Below are positions 41,982-54,327 of a stretch of 64,000 bases of DNA, in pieces. The notes under the pieces were generated by a model, which was not told the DNA's origin, ran no database searches, and saw nothing but the letters and a program-made list of their open reading frames with translations. Source of the stretch: Toxoplasma gondii ME49 (taxonomy: Eukaryota; Apicomplexa; Conoidasida; Eucoccidiorida; Sarcocystidae). The position numbers were made by a program, and so were the translations under genes. The stretch is taken from NCBI RefSeq assembly GCF_000006565.2, contig NC_031473.1, forward strand, positions 2,089,441-2,153,440. The letters run 5' to 3'. The stretch's first letter is position 1; each line of letters starts with the position of its first letter.

Positions 41982-42930
41982 ATTGTGTCAATACACGCAG
42001 TGTCTTGAGCGTTCTTTCTGTCCCCTACCTCACCATCTGTAATCGATTAAGTGACTTAGTGTCATACGGTGTTCCCCTATCGTTGTGAAGCTGGAGTTTA
42101 ATCTACTTGCCATTTTTTTCTCTCGCCAATCTTATGTACGTCATCTCGTATCTTCACATTTGACAACTCGTGTATCTCTATCAGTCAATGCACTGTGGAC
42201 GAGCATAATAGTCTGTTTCTGCACTAAGTCTGCGCGAAAACCGTCTGTCTACCCTCGAACGCGCTCTCCTGGTTACTTGCTCCTGATAGCGTTACTTAGG
42301 AGATTCTAGCTTTTCACGTGTCCAGTTTTTGCCATGGGGAAGACACTGACTCTTGAATTCCATCCTGAAAGAGTACCGCTGTCAGACCTAACTTCGTCGT
42401 TCCTCTTCCTCAGCGTTCACGATCGAAAACTGGAAAATAAATTCATCCAAACGTCTCCTCTCATCGGAGACATGGAATACACCTCATATCTGGAATTCCG
42501 TTCGCGGCACAGATAACACCCGAAAACGCCGCAAGTAGCCTCTTGGTTTTCGACTCTACGTAGCTTCTTCTCGAATTATTCTATCAGAAGCAGAGCACGT
42601 TCAAACACCGGAATGCCCGGGGAAATACTGCAGTTTAGGGGCTCCTCACAAACAAGTTTAGCAAAGCCGTGATGACCCTGCTCACAAACAGGCAAATATA
42701 CCACTGGGACAAGAGCTGACTCTCCTAGGAGACCAAGAAAAGAATAGCCAGCATGGATCCATTCTGCTCCACTAAAAATGTGTTGAAGCATAATTATCCT
42801 CTTTATATGTCAGAGGCGCCACGAGTAATTAAAACAACGGCGCTTCAGTAGGTTTTCTTGTGAACTACGCACTTTGACCCTTTGCCTTTGTCGCATGCAG
42901 CAAATTTGAGGTTCCTGGTCTCCCCGGTTC
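41982..42930. other. Convergent 3' region between midasin and the 2615-aa protein gene
   Basis: Both flanking genes end here (plus-strand stop at 41979-41981, minus-strand stop at 42931-42933), so this holds two 3' untranslated regions. A 60-codon ORF at 42334-42516 has no support. No repeat or RNA gene is seen. Confidence 0.6.
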
Positions 42931-45900
42931 TCACTCGTCTTCCGTCAAGTCGATGACGTGTTCAACGCCGTAGCTTCTTTCTGCCAGGCGTTCTCCATCT
43001 CCAGCTGAGTGGCTGTGGCTGCCGTTCATCGCTGCTGTGGGTAGCCTTCCGGGGACCGGTGGTATCGGAAACATTTCGTTTTCCGGACCGCTTCGAGGGT
43101 CGCCTTCTTTAGAGCGGACACCAGGCTCTCCCACGAGCGAGATCGCCGTCGCAGACACGCCCCCAGGACTTGCTGGACTTCCTAGGGCTCCTGGAGAAGG
43201 CCCCTCGGGTGCCGGCACGGGTTGCAGTTCGATTCTCCGAACGGCGGGGAGCCCCCGAGCTCGAATGTCAGCCACAGACTGGGCCAGCTGGCCCGGATCT
43301 GGCGCTGCGTGAACGGGCGCACCAAGAGGCTCCGCATTAGCCGGCGGCCGCGGAATGCATCTAGTACCGGAAAATGAAGGCGCCGACTCCGACACGCATT
43401 GCAGCACCTGGACTGGGGAATAGTGCAGCGAGGCTCCCGGTCCGTTGGCGAACGCAGCCGGAGCGGCAAAGACCTGGCCGTGGCGTGGAAACCCGTGGAC
43501 TGCGTAGTAGGCAGGCGCGTGGCGCACCCACTGTCGGTGTGACAGTTTCTGGTGTTGCGCGAGGTGTTGAAGGTGAATGAGTTGCTGCTGGGCAATGTGT
43601 TGTTGAAATTGCTCTCGATACTTTGCTAGCTGGTGCTGCTGGTGTTGCACTTGCTGCAGCTGCGACTGAAGGCTCCCCAAAGCGACGGCGTGCTCCACGC
43701 CTCCGGCTTTGCCCGCCTTCGTATGCGCCTGGGGCCCAGCCCCCGACACGCCGTCGGGTGTGCGCGGACTCCCGTGGTTGGACCTCGAGCTACAGGTAGA
43801 CCCAGCCCCCTGAAGTTGAGACTCGTGAAGTTCAGGGCGCCGAGAGGGAGATGAAGCTCTGTGGTCTCCCCACTCTGCTCCTACCTTTCCTTCCGGTTCC
43901 ACGGAACGTGGGGAAAAAAGCGAGGCTCGGACTTGAGGCACGACACACACACTCGGCGACGGATCTTTCCGGGCCCCTTGTCGACTCTCATCGTGTTCTC
44001 TTCGAGAAGATACAGCGGTGGACTGCATGAAATGACGGGACTCCTCCTTGTTTCTTACGAGCACCTCGGGTTCCACTCCTTGAGCAAGGGATAATGTCTC
44101 CTGGTCTCCAGAAACACTGCCCACCTCGAAGGGTGCGCGAGTGTCTGGAGCATACAAATCGACTGGCTGCCAGGAAGCGGGAGGTTCCGTTCGACGTTCC
44201 TCTCTCCCTCCAGTACCTTCGCCATCAGTGCTCGGGCTGTCGACTGTAGCGGGTGGTGACACATCGACGGTTTCACCGACAGATCCTTCAGACGCTGCTA
44301 CCGCTCCACCACGGCCCACAGACGATTCATCGTCGCTCAAAGAAGCGCTGTCTGATACCTGGGCTTGCACGGAACTTCCTGTGGCTTCACGTGGCATCCG
44401 TAGACCTTGCACCGCGCCTCCGGTGGCCTCCGCTGCCGGTGAAGTCAGCGGAAGGCAACCGAGTTCTTGACTTTTGCTGTCTCCAGGCGCCCCTTTATTG
44501 TGGAGGATTTTCCCACCGCTGGCCTGGGTATCACTCTGTCGCGACTGCGCTTCGGGACCTGCACTTCCTGAAAAGGTCTCGGGTCGGTCTGTCTCTGACG
44601 GCCTTCCCGACACTCCCTGTTGAACGCCAGCGTTGTCATTGATAGTGGGAAGAGCACCCGATGGGCTGGGCCCATCTCGTTGCGAATCGCGCCCTTGTAG
44701 ATTCTGACCGAATTTAGATTCGAAAGGGTGCGCGTTGAAAGACACAGGTAAACTTTCAGGGCGGTGACTGTTTTCTTCCGCTGAAGGTGCCTCAGTATCC
44801 ATCGTTGCTTCCAGCTGAACCGCGCACAGCTGTTCTTCTGCAGCGTAAACCTCGGGCAAACTTGGCATTGCCGGGACACTGACAGAGGGCGAGGGAGCAC
44901 TCGATGGGCTTCCCGTTGACGCCTTTCGAGACTTCCCACTTCGCCGATTGTTGTATGGCACCTTCTTCGCCGTAACTCCAGTCGAAGATCCGCTCTGCCG
45001 AGAATGATCCTGCGTAGAAGGGATGGGACTGCGACGGCTGTTCGCTGGTCCCACAGCACCAGAACTCGGCGGTCCGTTCTCAGCAGCGGCTGCTGCCGCT
45101 GCTTCACTTGCTGCAGCGCGGCGTTCCCGCCGAAGCCGGCGTTGCACCGTTGGGTCTTCTTCGTCTTTGTCTGTGTCCAGACCGCTCATGTCGTCATCTG
45201 AATGAAACAGGCCGATTTCTGCGCTTTCCCAGGGACGCCTCACACATCCCGGAGAATGGTTGAAACTAGTATCAGTGCCCCCTCGGCTACCTGTGGGATC
45301 TACCGGAGCCCCCGGAGCGACTGAGCGTTGCTTTTGCCGACCTCGGTTAAGCCCCCAGATGTCGCCTGACTCCGCCAGGTGATACGTGACCCGATAGAGG
45401 CGATCTTCGACTGCTTCGCCGAGATTATTGACACCATCCGTTTCGCGTTCCTCTTCCTCCCCTTCGAAAGGCTGTTCTTGAGAGGTGTCTTCTTGCAGGT
45501 TTCCCTGTCTGAGACGCCGCAGAAACTGGTCGCGGCGCCAGCCGAACGACCCCAGTCGGCTTTCGCACTTCAGGCGCCGCCTACGCCTTCGTGCCTGTTG
45601 TTCGAGAATCGCTTCGGCATACCGGCGGTAAAGCTCCACGTTTTCACGGCGATACTCACCACCGACACCATCCGAACTCCAGGGCCACCCCTGGCTGTTT
45701 CCGCTAGGCCCTTTGCCTCTCCCTCGCTTCTTCCCTGTGCCCGAAGAGGCGGGCCCCTCTGCCGTTGAAGAGCCGACAGGCACCCCGCTAGAACCTGTCC
45801 CCGCGGTGTCTCCGCCGGCGGTGTCAGTCCCTTGGGGACCACCCTCCTGGCCCGTTACACCTGAACCAGCTTCCGTAGCCGTCCGACAACTGCGCATAAC

Positions 45901-48900
45901 CGCGGCCCGCGCTGGGGCAGACTCCGGAGGGGGAGCGCGCTCCCCTGAAAACCTGCTGGCCTTGCTTTTGTCTCTTCGGGAAGCCAGGGAAGGAGGCGAA
46001 ACAGCCGCCAGCAGGGGCCCTAGAAGATCTGAAGACTCGGGGCGGTGCGACGCCCGGTCGGTCATGCAACATGTACAGATGTCCAAGCAGATGCACGTGG
46101 CGGCTTCTTGACACCCACGCCGACGACCTTCGGAAATAGAATCTGGCACTTTCGGATGTGCATCGTCTCCAGGCGACAGAGACGCACTAGATGAGGGCGG
46201 AAAAACGACGTAATTTCCATCTCGTGATTCACAGAGTTCGTCAGAAGACGGGACAGCGTCTCCATCAGAGCCTGTCGAGACGGGCTTCTGCAGGAGGCTA
46301 GCTGCGTCCTGCGAGGATAGCAGAGGGCTTTGCTGGCCCGACTGGTGCGGCGAAGGCCGCCGCTCAAGAGCTGCAGGGCAAGAGTGGAAATGCTCTTCCT
46401 GAAGCATTCGAAACTGTCGCCGACTTACACAGAACTCCAAGAAGCACCGAACTTGGTTCAGTGAGTCATCATTCAATCGCCAGAAGCACGGTCGCGGTAA
46501 GCGCTCCTTAGGAAGTTCCTCAGATCGAGCCTGGACCTCTTCCCCGCAGGAGCAGCGGCCGTTCAACGGGTTGAGGTTTTCTGAAAGAACCGATCCTTCT
46601 TTCTCCTGTCTGCCTAGGAAGTGTCTGGTAGAGATGCCTTCGCCTCCTACGGTACAGGCCCCCCCTATCTGCGCTTTAGAGGAGCGAGCGTTGGAAGTCG
46701 AGCCCTCATCAGCTTGCCACACGTCTGCAATCAGAGGGAGAGAAAAATACTGCTCTGTTTCTTCCCGCACAGACCCAAGAGACAGGCGAGACCCCCCGGC
46801 TTCGCAAATTAGCCCGCAGACACCCCGACCACGCAGGAAATGCAAAGCGTTTTTGATGAGCTCCCACTCTCCTGCAGTGAGAGGCTGACGAGCCGGAGGC
46901 AGCAAAGGGTTCTCTGACAAGACACGGGACGAGTTGGGACGGTCCTTCGTGGAAGATTCAGACGTTCCACGAGACAAATGAAGTGTGAAGGGCGCGTACG
47001 CTCCAGAGGACGCACCAAGCGGAGAAGCCGGAGGCGAGCAGGAACGCGAAGACGCCGGCGAGGAGTCCCGGCTCGAAGTCGACGCTTCACCGAAACCGTT
47101 CGCAGGTGGAGAAACCTGCGAAGGGACTTTGGCAGCTGGAAACTGGGAGACGACTTCGTCCCCGGCACATCGTTCAGTCAGCCTCGTTTCCCTGCTATTC
47201 AGGTCGATATTGGACAGACAAACCTCCCCCACTGGCTCTCTCGGCGAGATAACGGGACACGGGAGCGACAGGCGCCATAGCCACTGTGCCTCCTCCGCGT
47301 CCCGTTCTCTTCTCTCCTCGTCTAGTTTTCGTCTTTTCCTTTCCTCGGGAGCTTCGCAGTCAGCTATTCGTCGTCGCTGAAGGAAGGCGGGTGTTCGCCT
47401 GGCCACTTCGCTTTCACCAGCTGTCGAGTCGAGAAAAAGTCCACCCAGAGGGCCTCGCGCCAGCACCTACATCGGCACACACACCAGAAGCACAGAAGAC
47501 TCCGTCGCACGATTTGACTTGCACTTCCCTCTCGACAAGACAGAAAACTAGCTCTGTTACCTTCTTCTACTGCTCAACACCGTCCGCAAATGCTTTTCTC
47601 CCCGCGCCTCGTCATCACATATCTCCTCACAAAGTACAAAATTCGAGTGCGAACTGTCGCCCGGCCGTGACGGCGCTCCAGGCGCCCCACGCACTGGGCA
47701 TTTGCCTCCCGTTGTCTCTTCGCAGCCTTCCCAGACTTCTCGCCTACTTTCGATGCAGCGCCACTCGCTCCTCTCTCCTTGAAGCCCGAAGTCCACCCGC
47801 CGGGGCGCCTGGGGACGCTCGGGGCGGCGGTTTTCTCTTTGAAACCCTTCTGCATTGCAGACGTGGAACAAGACGGAGACGCCGAACCTTCCGTCGCAGG
47901 GTAGCTGTCGATCTGCATAGACAGCGTGCCGGACAAACTGGTGCCCAGAAACACCTTCTGTTGACTCCTAACACTCCCGCAGCTCGCCGCTTCCGTCGGT
48001 GAAGGCGAGCGCTCCCTGTCGAGGCGAAAAGGAGGTGGTGACATCGACTTGTCGCTGCCCACAGAGCGGATTTTCCCGGAGATCGTGGGAGAGTACACCA
48101 TTCGCGCGCGCTTACTTTGTGCACCTTTCCCTCCTTGTGCAGCCGCGCTGGTCTTGACGCCGCCTGGGCCTCCCTTGGCTTCTTTGAGGGCACCTCCCGT
48201 TGAGCGCTTCTTCTGGCTTGCAGAAGACGCCCCCTGCGACAGTCCAGCACCTGCCGCCAGAAAACCGGGCAACCCAGGCTTCCGGTCCTGGAGTGCCACT
48301 TCGCCTGCTGAACCACTGCAGGCGACGAAAAGCGAATCTTGTCGAGTCGCGTTCTCTGGATCGAAGCCGTCACACTGTGGAGGACTCGAGGCGCGGCGTG
48401 CAGCCGCAGAACGGCCCGCCCCCCCTGCTGCGTCAGCGCCCGCAGGCCGCGGCGCTTGTGCCGCGGTTGAAGCCTCATGCGCCTGCCCCTGCGTTTTGAG
48501 GTCCGCCCCTTCCCCCGAAATCTTCTCAGAGGAGAGCGTACCTTGGACATCTGCCTTCGCCTTCCCTTGACCAGAGTGGCTCGGGCTGGCGCCAGCGCGA
48601 CCATCGAGAAGCGCCAGCAAGGCGGCGGGGGCCGAGGGAGGCAAGAAAAAAGGCTTGTAATCCAAGCACCTAAACCCAGGAAGACTGTCCGCCGACACAT
48701 GCTTCGTGTGTGCAGACCAACCTACATTCCCCGTGCTTCCCCCGTGTCCACCCAGTGTTTTCCTCTCTTCTCCCACCTGGGAACTGGCTCGTTCGCCAGA
48801 GGAAAGGTTAAACGTTTGGGAAGTCGGACCTTTGTCACAGACACCTGGCCCGCCATCGGGAGACACTTCTTCCGATGTCTCCGAAGGCCCTCCAGAGCCC

Positions 48901-51900
48901 GCAGAAGTCCACGAAGCACCCCCGCCTCGCTGACTCGGGCCTTGCCCGCGCCGGTTCGTGCCCGAGGAAGGACTTGAGGCGGGACCCGACAAACCGAAAC
49001 CAAAATGCACAATGAGCTGGCGAGGATGCTGCATTGCCTTCTGCACAAACTCCACCCGATCTGTCTCGAGACACGGGAGAAGTTTAGAGTGGAGAACAAG
49101 TGGCACCGACGACGCAACCTCCGAGTTCTGAGTCGACGCTTTTGACGGAAGACTCAAGGCAACAGGAAACGCCCGAGAAGCGCCTGTGGAAGAAAAAAAG
49201 GAAAAACAGAAAACTGGTTAATCGAACTAAGAACATCCCTTAGTCCTGTTGTTGACGTACTTTTTTCTCGCAGCAGCGACACCTTCCGTATGCCATTCAC
49301 ACACCTTCTCGTTCGTAGCGTATCACACACTTGTCTTCCTGCAGGTCTTCGGGAGAGGCTTCCATTTACCAACCCTCTACATGAACGCGCGCGATATACG
49401 ACCACCACAGGCGACTATTGTGCACTCGTGTCGAAAGCAGGATACAGGAAAAACGAAACAAGCAACCTTTGAATGTCGAATCCTTCAATGTTGCGCATGC
49501 AGTCACACGGAAGACGCACAGGACACAGCGGCTTCTGGCAAGTTCAGCTCACGCTAACGGCGAGAAAGGAAGAGTAAAAGAAAATGTTTGGCGTAGCCTC
49601 AGAATTTGGAACCACAAAACGAATTGTTAATCAAATGATCACATACAAAGAACACCTACCGAAATCGCGTTCCGCAGCATCAACCCCCCACTCTTTGGGA
49701 AGGAGCACGCAAGACCCGAGGGCGCCGCCAAACCCCCAGAATCGCTTCTCAGCGCCGAGCTTTTCAGCTTCGTCCTTCATCTTGCCTATTTGTTCCCGGA
49801 CCGCCGTCAAGGTCCAGGTGTCTTTGGGAGCCATGAGGACCTGGAGGGGGCGAACGCGGTTGAAGGACACAGTGACGAAGCGCCCTGCGTCGTACCCCTT
49901 GTTGCCTCCAGAGACCACGTGTTTCCCCACAGAGGGCACAGTTGCCCGAGAGACACTTTTGCTCGGTTGCGGAGACACCCCCGTCTGTGCGGGCTTCGTG
50001 TGAAGGAGACAGACACGGAGACGGCAAGTCAGCAGACGGCGGGAGACAGGAGTCAGACGCTCACAGTTAGAACGGGAAGCCGCCACCGCGAGGCCAACTT
50101 GCGGGTTGAAGGCACAGCTGGGCGCCTGCCAGGAAGGCAGACTCGGAGGCGGAGCCCCCGCCGGCGCCTGGTCCACCTGGACAGAAAAGAGAAATGGATA
50201 AGCAGATCAACACGCAGTGGCTCTTCAGGCTTCAGAGAAACACAACAATTTGTATGCTAGGGCAAACAGGGGAACCACATGACGCTGCAAACGGAGTCGA
50301 CGATACTCGTGCCCATGTGGGCGCGAAACAACACTGAAAACCGGAACGAAAACGCAAAACAATCCGCATTCTAGTAAGCAGGGGAGGGCAACACAGCACT
50401 GAAAGCCAATCCCAAAAGCAGCGATGGGTGCTTGTGGGCCGGATGGGAGAATGTCACAAATAGCCAGGGGGGAACCCTTGAAAGGAAGGCAACATGTATA
50501 TCTTGACACTTGGAGGTTCATGAGCAGCCCGCGCACCCGGAGAGAGTGCGTGTAAAGCTGCAATTCAGACAGCTTGTGTGCAGCTGGAACGTAGGGCCCT
50601 TGCGATGGAATTTTGCCGACTTACGTGGCAGACGATTCCGATGGCAGTGACAAACGGCTTGTTCGCATCTTCGTCGCCTCCAAGGTCCACCTCCACCCAC
50701 GATCCAACGCCGATTCCCTGTTCTCCACTTCTTCGATCTCCCTTCGCGCCAGTCTTCAGTTTCCTGTCGTCCCGCTTGTTTTCGGATCCTTCTTTGCCCG
50801 CGGCGAGCTCCGGCATGTCCCATCTGTCTCCGCCCTCCACAAGATTGTCTTTCGCTCCGTCTTTGCTCTTCAAAGACGTCAGGCTGTGCTTGCTTGCCGT
50901 CTCTCCCTGCTCTTTTCTGCCTGTCTCCTCTTCGCTCTCACTGGACCCCTCTGGTGCCGCGACCCGTTCGTCTCCTCTCTTTTGGCTCGTCTCCTCGTTT
51001 GAGCCTTGAATCCAGTCCCAGGCGAACGCCGCCGGCTCCACTCGCGCGACAGGGATAGCTGCGTCGAATCTGCCGAAGAATGACTCCAGTTCTCTCTTTT
51101 GCCGCATCTGTGGGGAGTTCTCGACCCCACCAGAGTATAGGGACGACGTCGTTCCGTGCAGAGCCCCAACAGCCGCAGCCGCAGCTAGCCGGGAAGAAGA
51201 GCGCCCGCGAGGGACTGCATGACAGGCTCCAGAAACGAAAGGTCCTGGCGCGAAACCCTCGGAGCTTGGGGACCCAGAGGAAGGTGAAGGGGGGACACAC
51301 AGAGGGCAGAGAGGCGGCACGGGCGTCAGCGCCTTGAAACGCGACAAGACCGAAGAAATATCAGAAGGCGCAGATGCAGAAGTAAGAGAAGGGGAAATGC
51401 TGATTCCTCGAGAGGATGATGATGCTTCATCCTTGTGGAAGGGAAAAGCCTGGCTCTCTCTACAAGCCAGCTGATCCTTCTCCAAGTAGTCGCTAAATTG
51501 GCGGCGAGTCAGCCAGCGCACGAGACATCGGTCTCCCACGCGCCCCACAAGAAAGGCGTAACTGCACACATTAGAGGGACACACCAAAGCGAAAACAGCT
51601 CGTGTAAAGACACAAAACTGTTAAGGGCGAGGTCACGGGAAAAAGCATGCACATTTGCAAGCCACTGCACTCACGCATATGTGTGTGATGGGAGCATGCA
51701 AATGATACACGGCTGCCCCAGAGGGAGGGCCTCCTGACTCCCGTGGCTCGAGTTATGTGGATTTTTTGACATGTGTGGTCCTGACACGTATCGTGTTGAA
51801 ACCAAAGGAAGACCTATCCCATGAAGAATGCTGGAACAGTGTCTACGCCGATCTGAAGAGTGTAGAAATTCCTTTCTTTCGAAGGCGCAACTCGACAAAC

Positions 51901-52783
51901 ATGTCTGTTGAATGCACGTGAGCGCGTCCGTTCAGATACACGCCCTTAATATACTCTTGTTTCGACAAGAAAGTTTTTTCTAACAGAACGTTCACTCCCG
52001 TTGGTCCAAACAGCTCACCAAAAACCCGACGACCCAGGGGGAAGCTTCAAAGTCGTGCCACTCCCTTGAACGGGCTCTTGAGGGGGCATCCACACGCGGA
52101 CAACTGCGAGGAAAAGTGAGACAGATGAAGCAGCCAACGAGGCTTTTGTGTGACGTCAGGAGGTATGATGATGGAAAATTGTGGACACGAAGCGATTGTA
52201 AAGCAGGGTCTTGACACATGACAGACCAGATGGGAGAAGGAAGAAAAACTGCAGAAATAGCGCGAGACCAAGCTCGAACAGGGAACTCAGGTACGGCGAA
52301 CGCCACAGAAGAGAGAGAACAAGACGCACGCGCATACGAAGCGACGCAGAAGAATCGCTTCCCAAAGAAACCCTTAGACTCCAGTTGACGAGTGTCCGAA
52401 GTCGATAACGCCGCAGATGCAGTGACTGCCCTCGCTTCTCTTGTAAGCTAAGCGATCACGAATTTAGGCATCAGACTCGTTTCAAAGAAAGCTCGCTGCA
52501 TGCTTAACAGAAAATGCAGCAACCGTGCGAGAAAGTCAGGAGATCACACGCAGCGAAACTCACGGGGCTGTCGAAGAAGCTGGGGATAGTTCAACAGAGA
52601 GGCATACGCGGCACCTGCAAAAGAAACAGCAGGAGCGTCTCCTCCCGAGGGCCGAGCATCACCCGACTTATCAGAATCGGGGGGGAGGGCAGAAGGAGGA
52701 AAGGCTGGAGAAGCCGAAGGGTGGTTGTGAGCATAGAGCAACATGCAGTCCAGCAGCGAGTACAGCCAAAAGTACGGAAGCAT
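42931..52783 (-). CDS. Unrecognised ~2615-aa protein, low complexity, C-terminal SUMO-interacting motif (6 exons)
   Basis: Exons in transcript order: 52783-52564, 52103-52019, 51561-50625, 50176-49660, 49183-47631, 47466-42931. Junctions are GT-AG and in phase, total 7848 nt. I do not recognise the family. Ordered segments: residues ~74-130 (VRVWMPPQEP, then FLVGRVGDRCLVRWLTRRQF, chromo/tudor-like only in flavour), ~386-414 (GSWVEVDLGGDE), ~510-580 (GRFVTVSFNRVRPLQV to FWGFGGALGS), a Cys cluster CICLDICTCC near 1566, an Arg-rich segment with RRRRRRLK near 1735, a Gln/His-rich coiled-coil stretch at ~2366-2406, and the C-terminus HVIDLTEDE. Most of the rest is Ser/Gly/Pro/Glu-rich. Basic clusters and the SUMO-binding tail suggest a nuclear protein; this is inference. 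The 5' end is uncertain: an acceptor-like site lies at 52819, so the true start may be in an upstream exon, and the donor at 47631 competes with one about 60 nt upstream. Confidence 0.75.
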
Positions 52784-52818
52784 TGGTTCCTGCCAGTCGT
52801 CCGCCGCTGGAGGCAAAT

Positions 52819-54327
52819 CTCACAAAACAAAGAAGTCTCCCATGGATGATTAGATGTCACACCCGCAGAGAACTGCTACCTGATGTTAGCTGAAGAAGTT
52901 AGCAACGCCATTGTCTCCCGCAAGAGCGCGACAGAGGCAGCCAAGAAGAAACGACGAAAAATGCCACAGCAGAGAAGACCCCAATGAAGACAGAGACGGA
53001 AATGTGCATGCGAATGGGCTGAGAAAACGGCGGAGAGAGAGGCACCGCGAAAAGGAGAACGCATGCATGAAGTCGGAGAATCAGACGGAAGCAGAGGCGA
53101 TAGAAGAGGCCACACAGGGTGGACACAGAGGATACCGTGAAACCCGGGATGACACAAAAGAAAGAATGAGCCATTCAAGACGGAAACGGGGAAATTGGAA
53201 GCAGAACTCATCATGCGATGTACACAAACTAGGGAAACAGAGAGATACACGCCATGGGTACAATCATACACACGCAAGCGAAGACCGCTCGACACGAATC
53301 GAGTTCGAGATGCGACAACGAGAACAGGTAACCTTCGATGAGAGATGCAAGAGTATCCAGTGCAGCGGTTAAAAAGACAAGTCGAAATACAAAAGGGACA
53401 TTCAGGATGAGAGGTGCAAGTCTTGCTGTCTTCATTCAACCTCACTCTGTTACTGAAGTCTAAGAAACTGACCGTGGAACGGTGTGAGAATGTCGCTCGA
53501 CTGCTTGCGCTGAGTCCACAGCTGGCGAGACATCAAGCAGATTCGCCGCAGCAGCTGTGCGCAGACACACAGACACGGACGCAAGCAGAAAGTGTCAGGT
53601 GCAACAGCTTGCCAGAAGCGAACGGAGAAAAAGGAGATGTCTGAGAAGCAATCAAGACCTCGGAAAACCTGATACACCTCGAGAGCCGCAAACAAGCAGT
53701 GCAGATGAGGCGACGACGCAGCGGAGACAGAGCCTTGGTTGACGAGGCGAAAGCAGAACGTGTAGGTGAAGGGAGATCCACGAGAAAAGGTAAACAAGCG
53801 GGAATGCTCTCAACACGGAACGAAGCAGCCCATTCGGCGTAAAAGCAGGAGATCCCACAACAGCGTGGGCCTCCCCTAACCCATACTCTACATCGACTTA
53901 TAAATAGATATCTAACCTAAACCCTGAACTCAAATCAACTCTCTTTCTCTATATGAATATTTAGTCAGCGTTCACGAAATGTTTGGAAATACGTGTAAAC
54001 GCACATGTGTATGAGGGTGGCCTTGTCGCCCCATATCCAAGAAGAATATACGGTGGATGGCAGTGCCGCATTGACCGAAGGGCAGCATGGTATAGCAAAA
54101 AACAACGCAAGGACCGCGAGATTTGAACTCTCTTCCTGTCTACTACATGCTTCTATCCTTGTACGAAGCCAGTCGTTTTAAGAACCAGAGACGTTGACGT
54201 CGACCACCCGTCAAGACACGCGCCCTCATTTTGATATAAAATTTATTTAAACGCTGGACGATACAAGCCGTGTCTAAGTGCGAGGTACACGTGTTGAGGG
54301 CAAACTGCCGAGATCTGTCGACAATCA
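52819..54327. other. Leader or first-intron region of the 2615-aa gene and 3' region of the LRR-like gene
   Basis: From about 52850 to 53800 the plus strand is markedly purine-rich, so the minus-strand transcript would be pyrimidine-rich, as in coccidian 5' leaders and introns. Many overlapping minus-strand frames are open here only because of this bias. An unresolved first coding exon could lie in it; ATGGCGTTGC at 52912 with an AG|GTAGCA donor is one candidate, but it joins downstream in the wrong phase. From about 53870 to 54327 the sequence is AT-richer and non-coding. Confidence 0.5.

Noticed and set aside
42334..42516. 60-codon plus-strand ORF just after midasin
   Set aside because: Too short, no motif, and situated in the expected 3' untranslated region.
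52591..52860. Alternative frame with FCEICLQRRTTG resembling part of a zinc finger
   Set aside because: The cysteine spacing does not complete a known finger, and this frame does not splice in phase to the downstream exons, whereas the overlapping frame does.
54090..54170. tRNA-like element on the minus strand: a GAGTTCAAATCTC T-arm-like motif followed by GGTCCTTG
   Set aside because: The T-loop looks good, but the only complementary 5' acceptor arm lies far too close for D and anticodon arms, and the A-box-like sequence further upstream has no matching acceptor stem.
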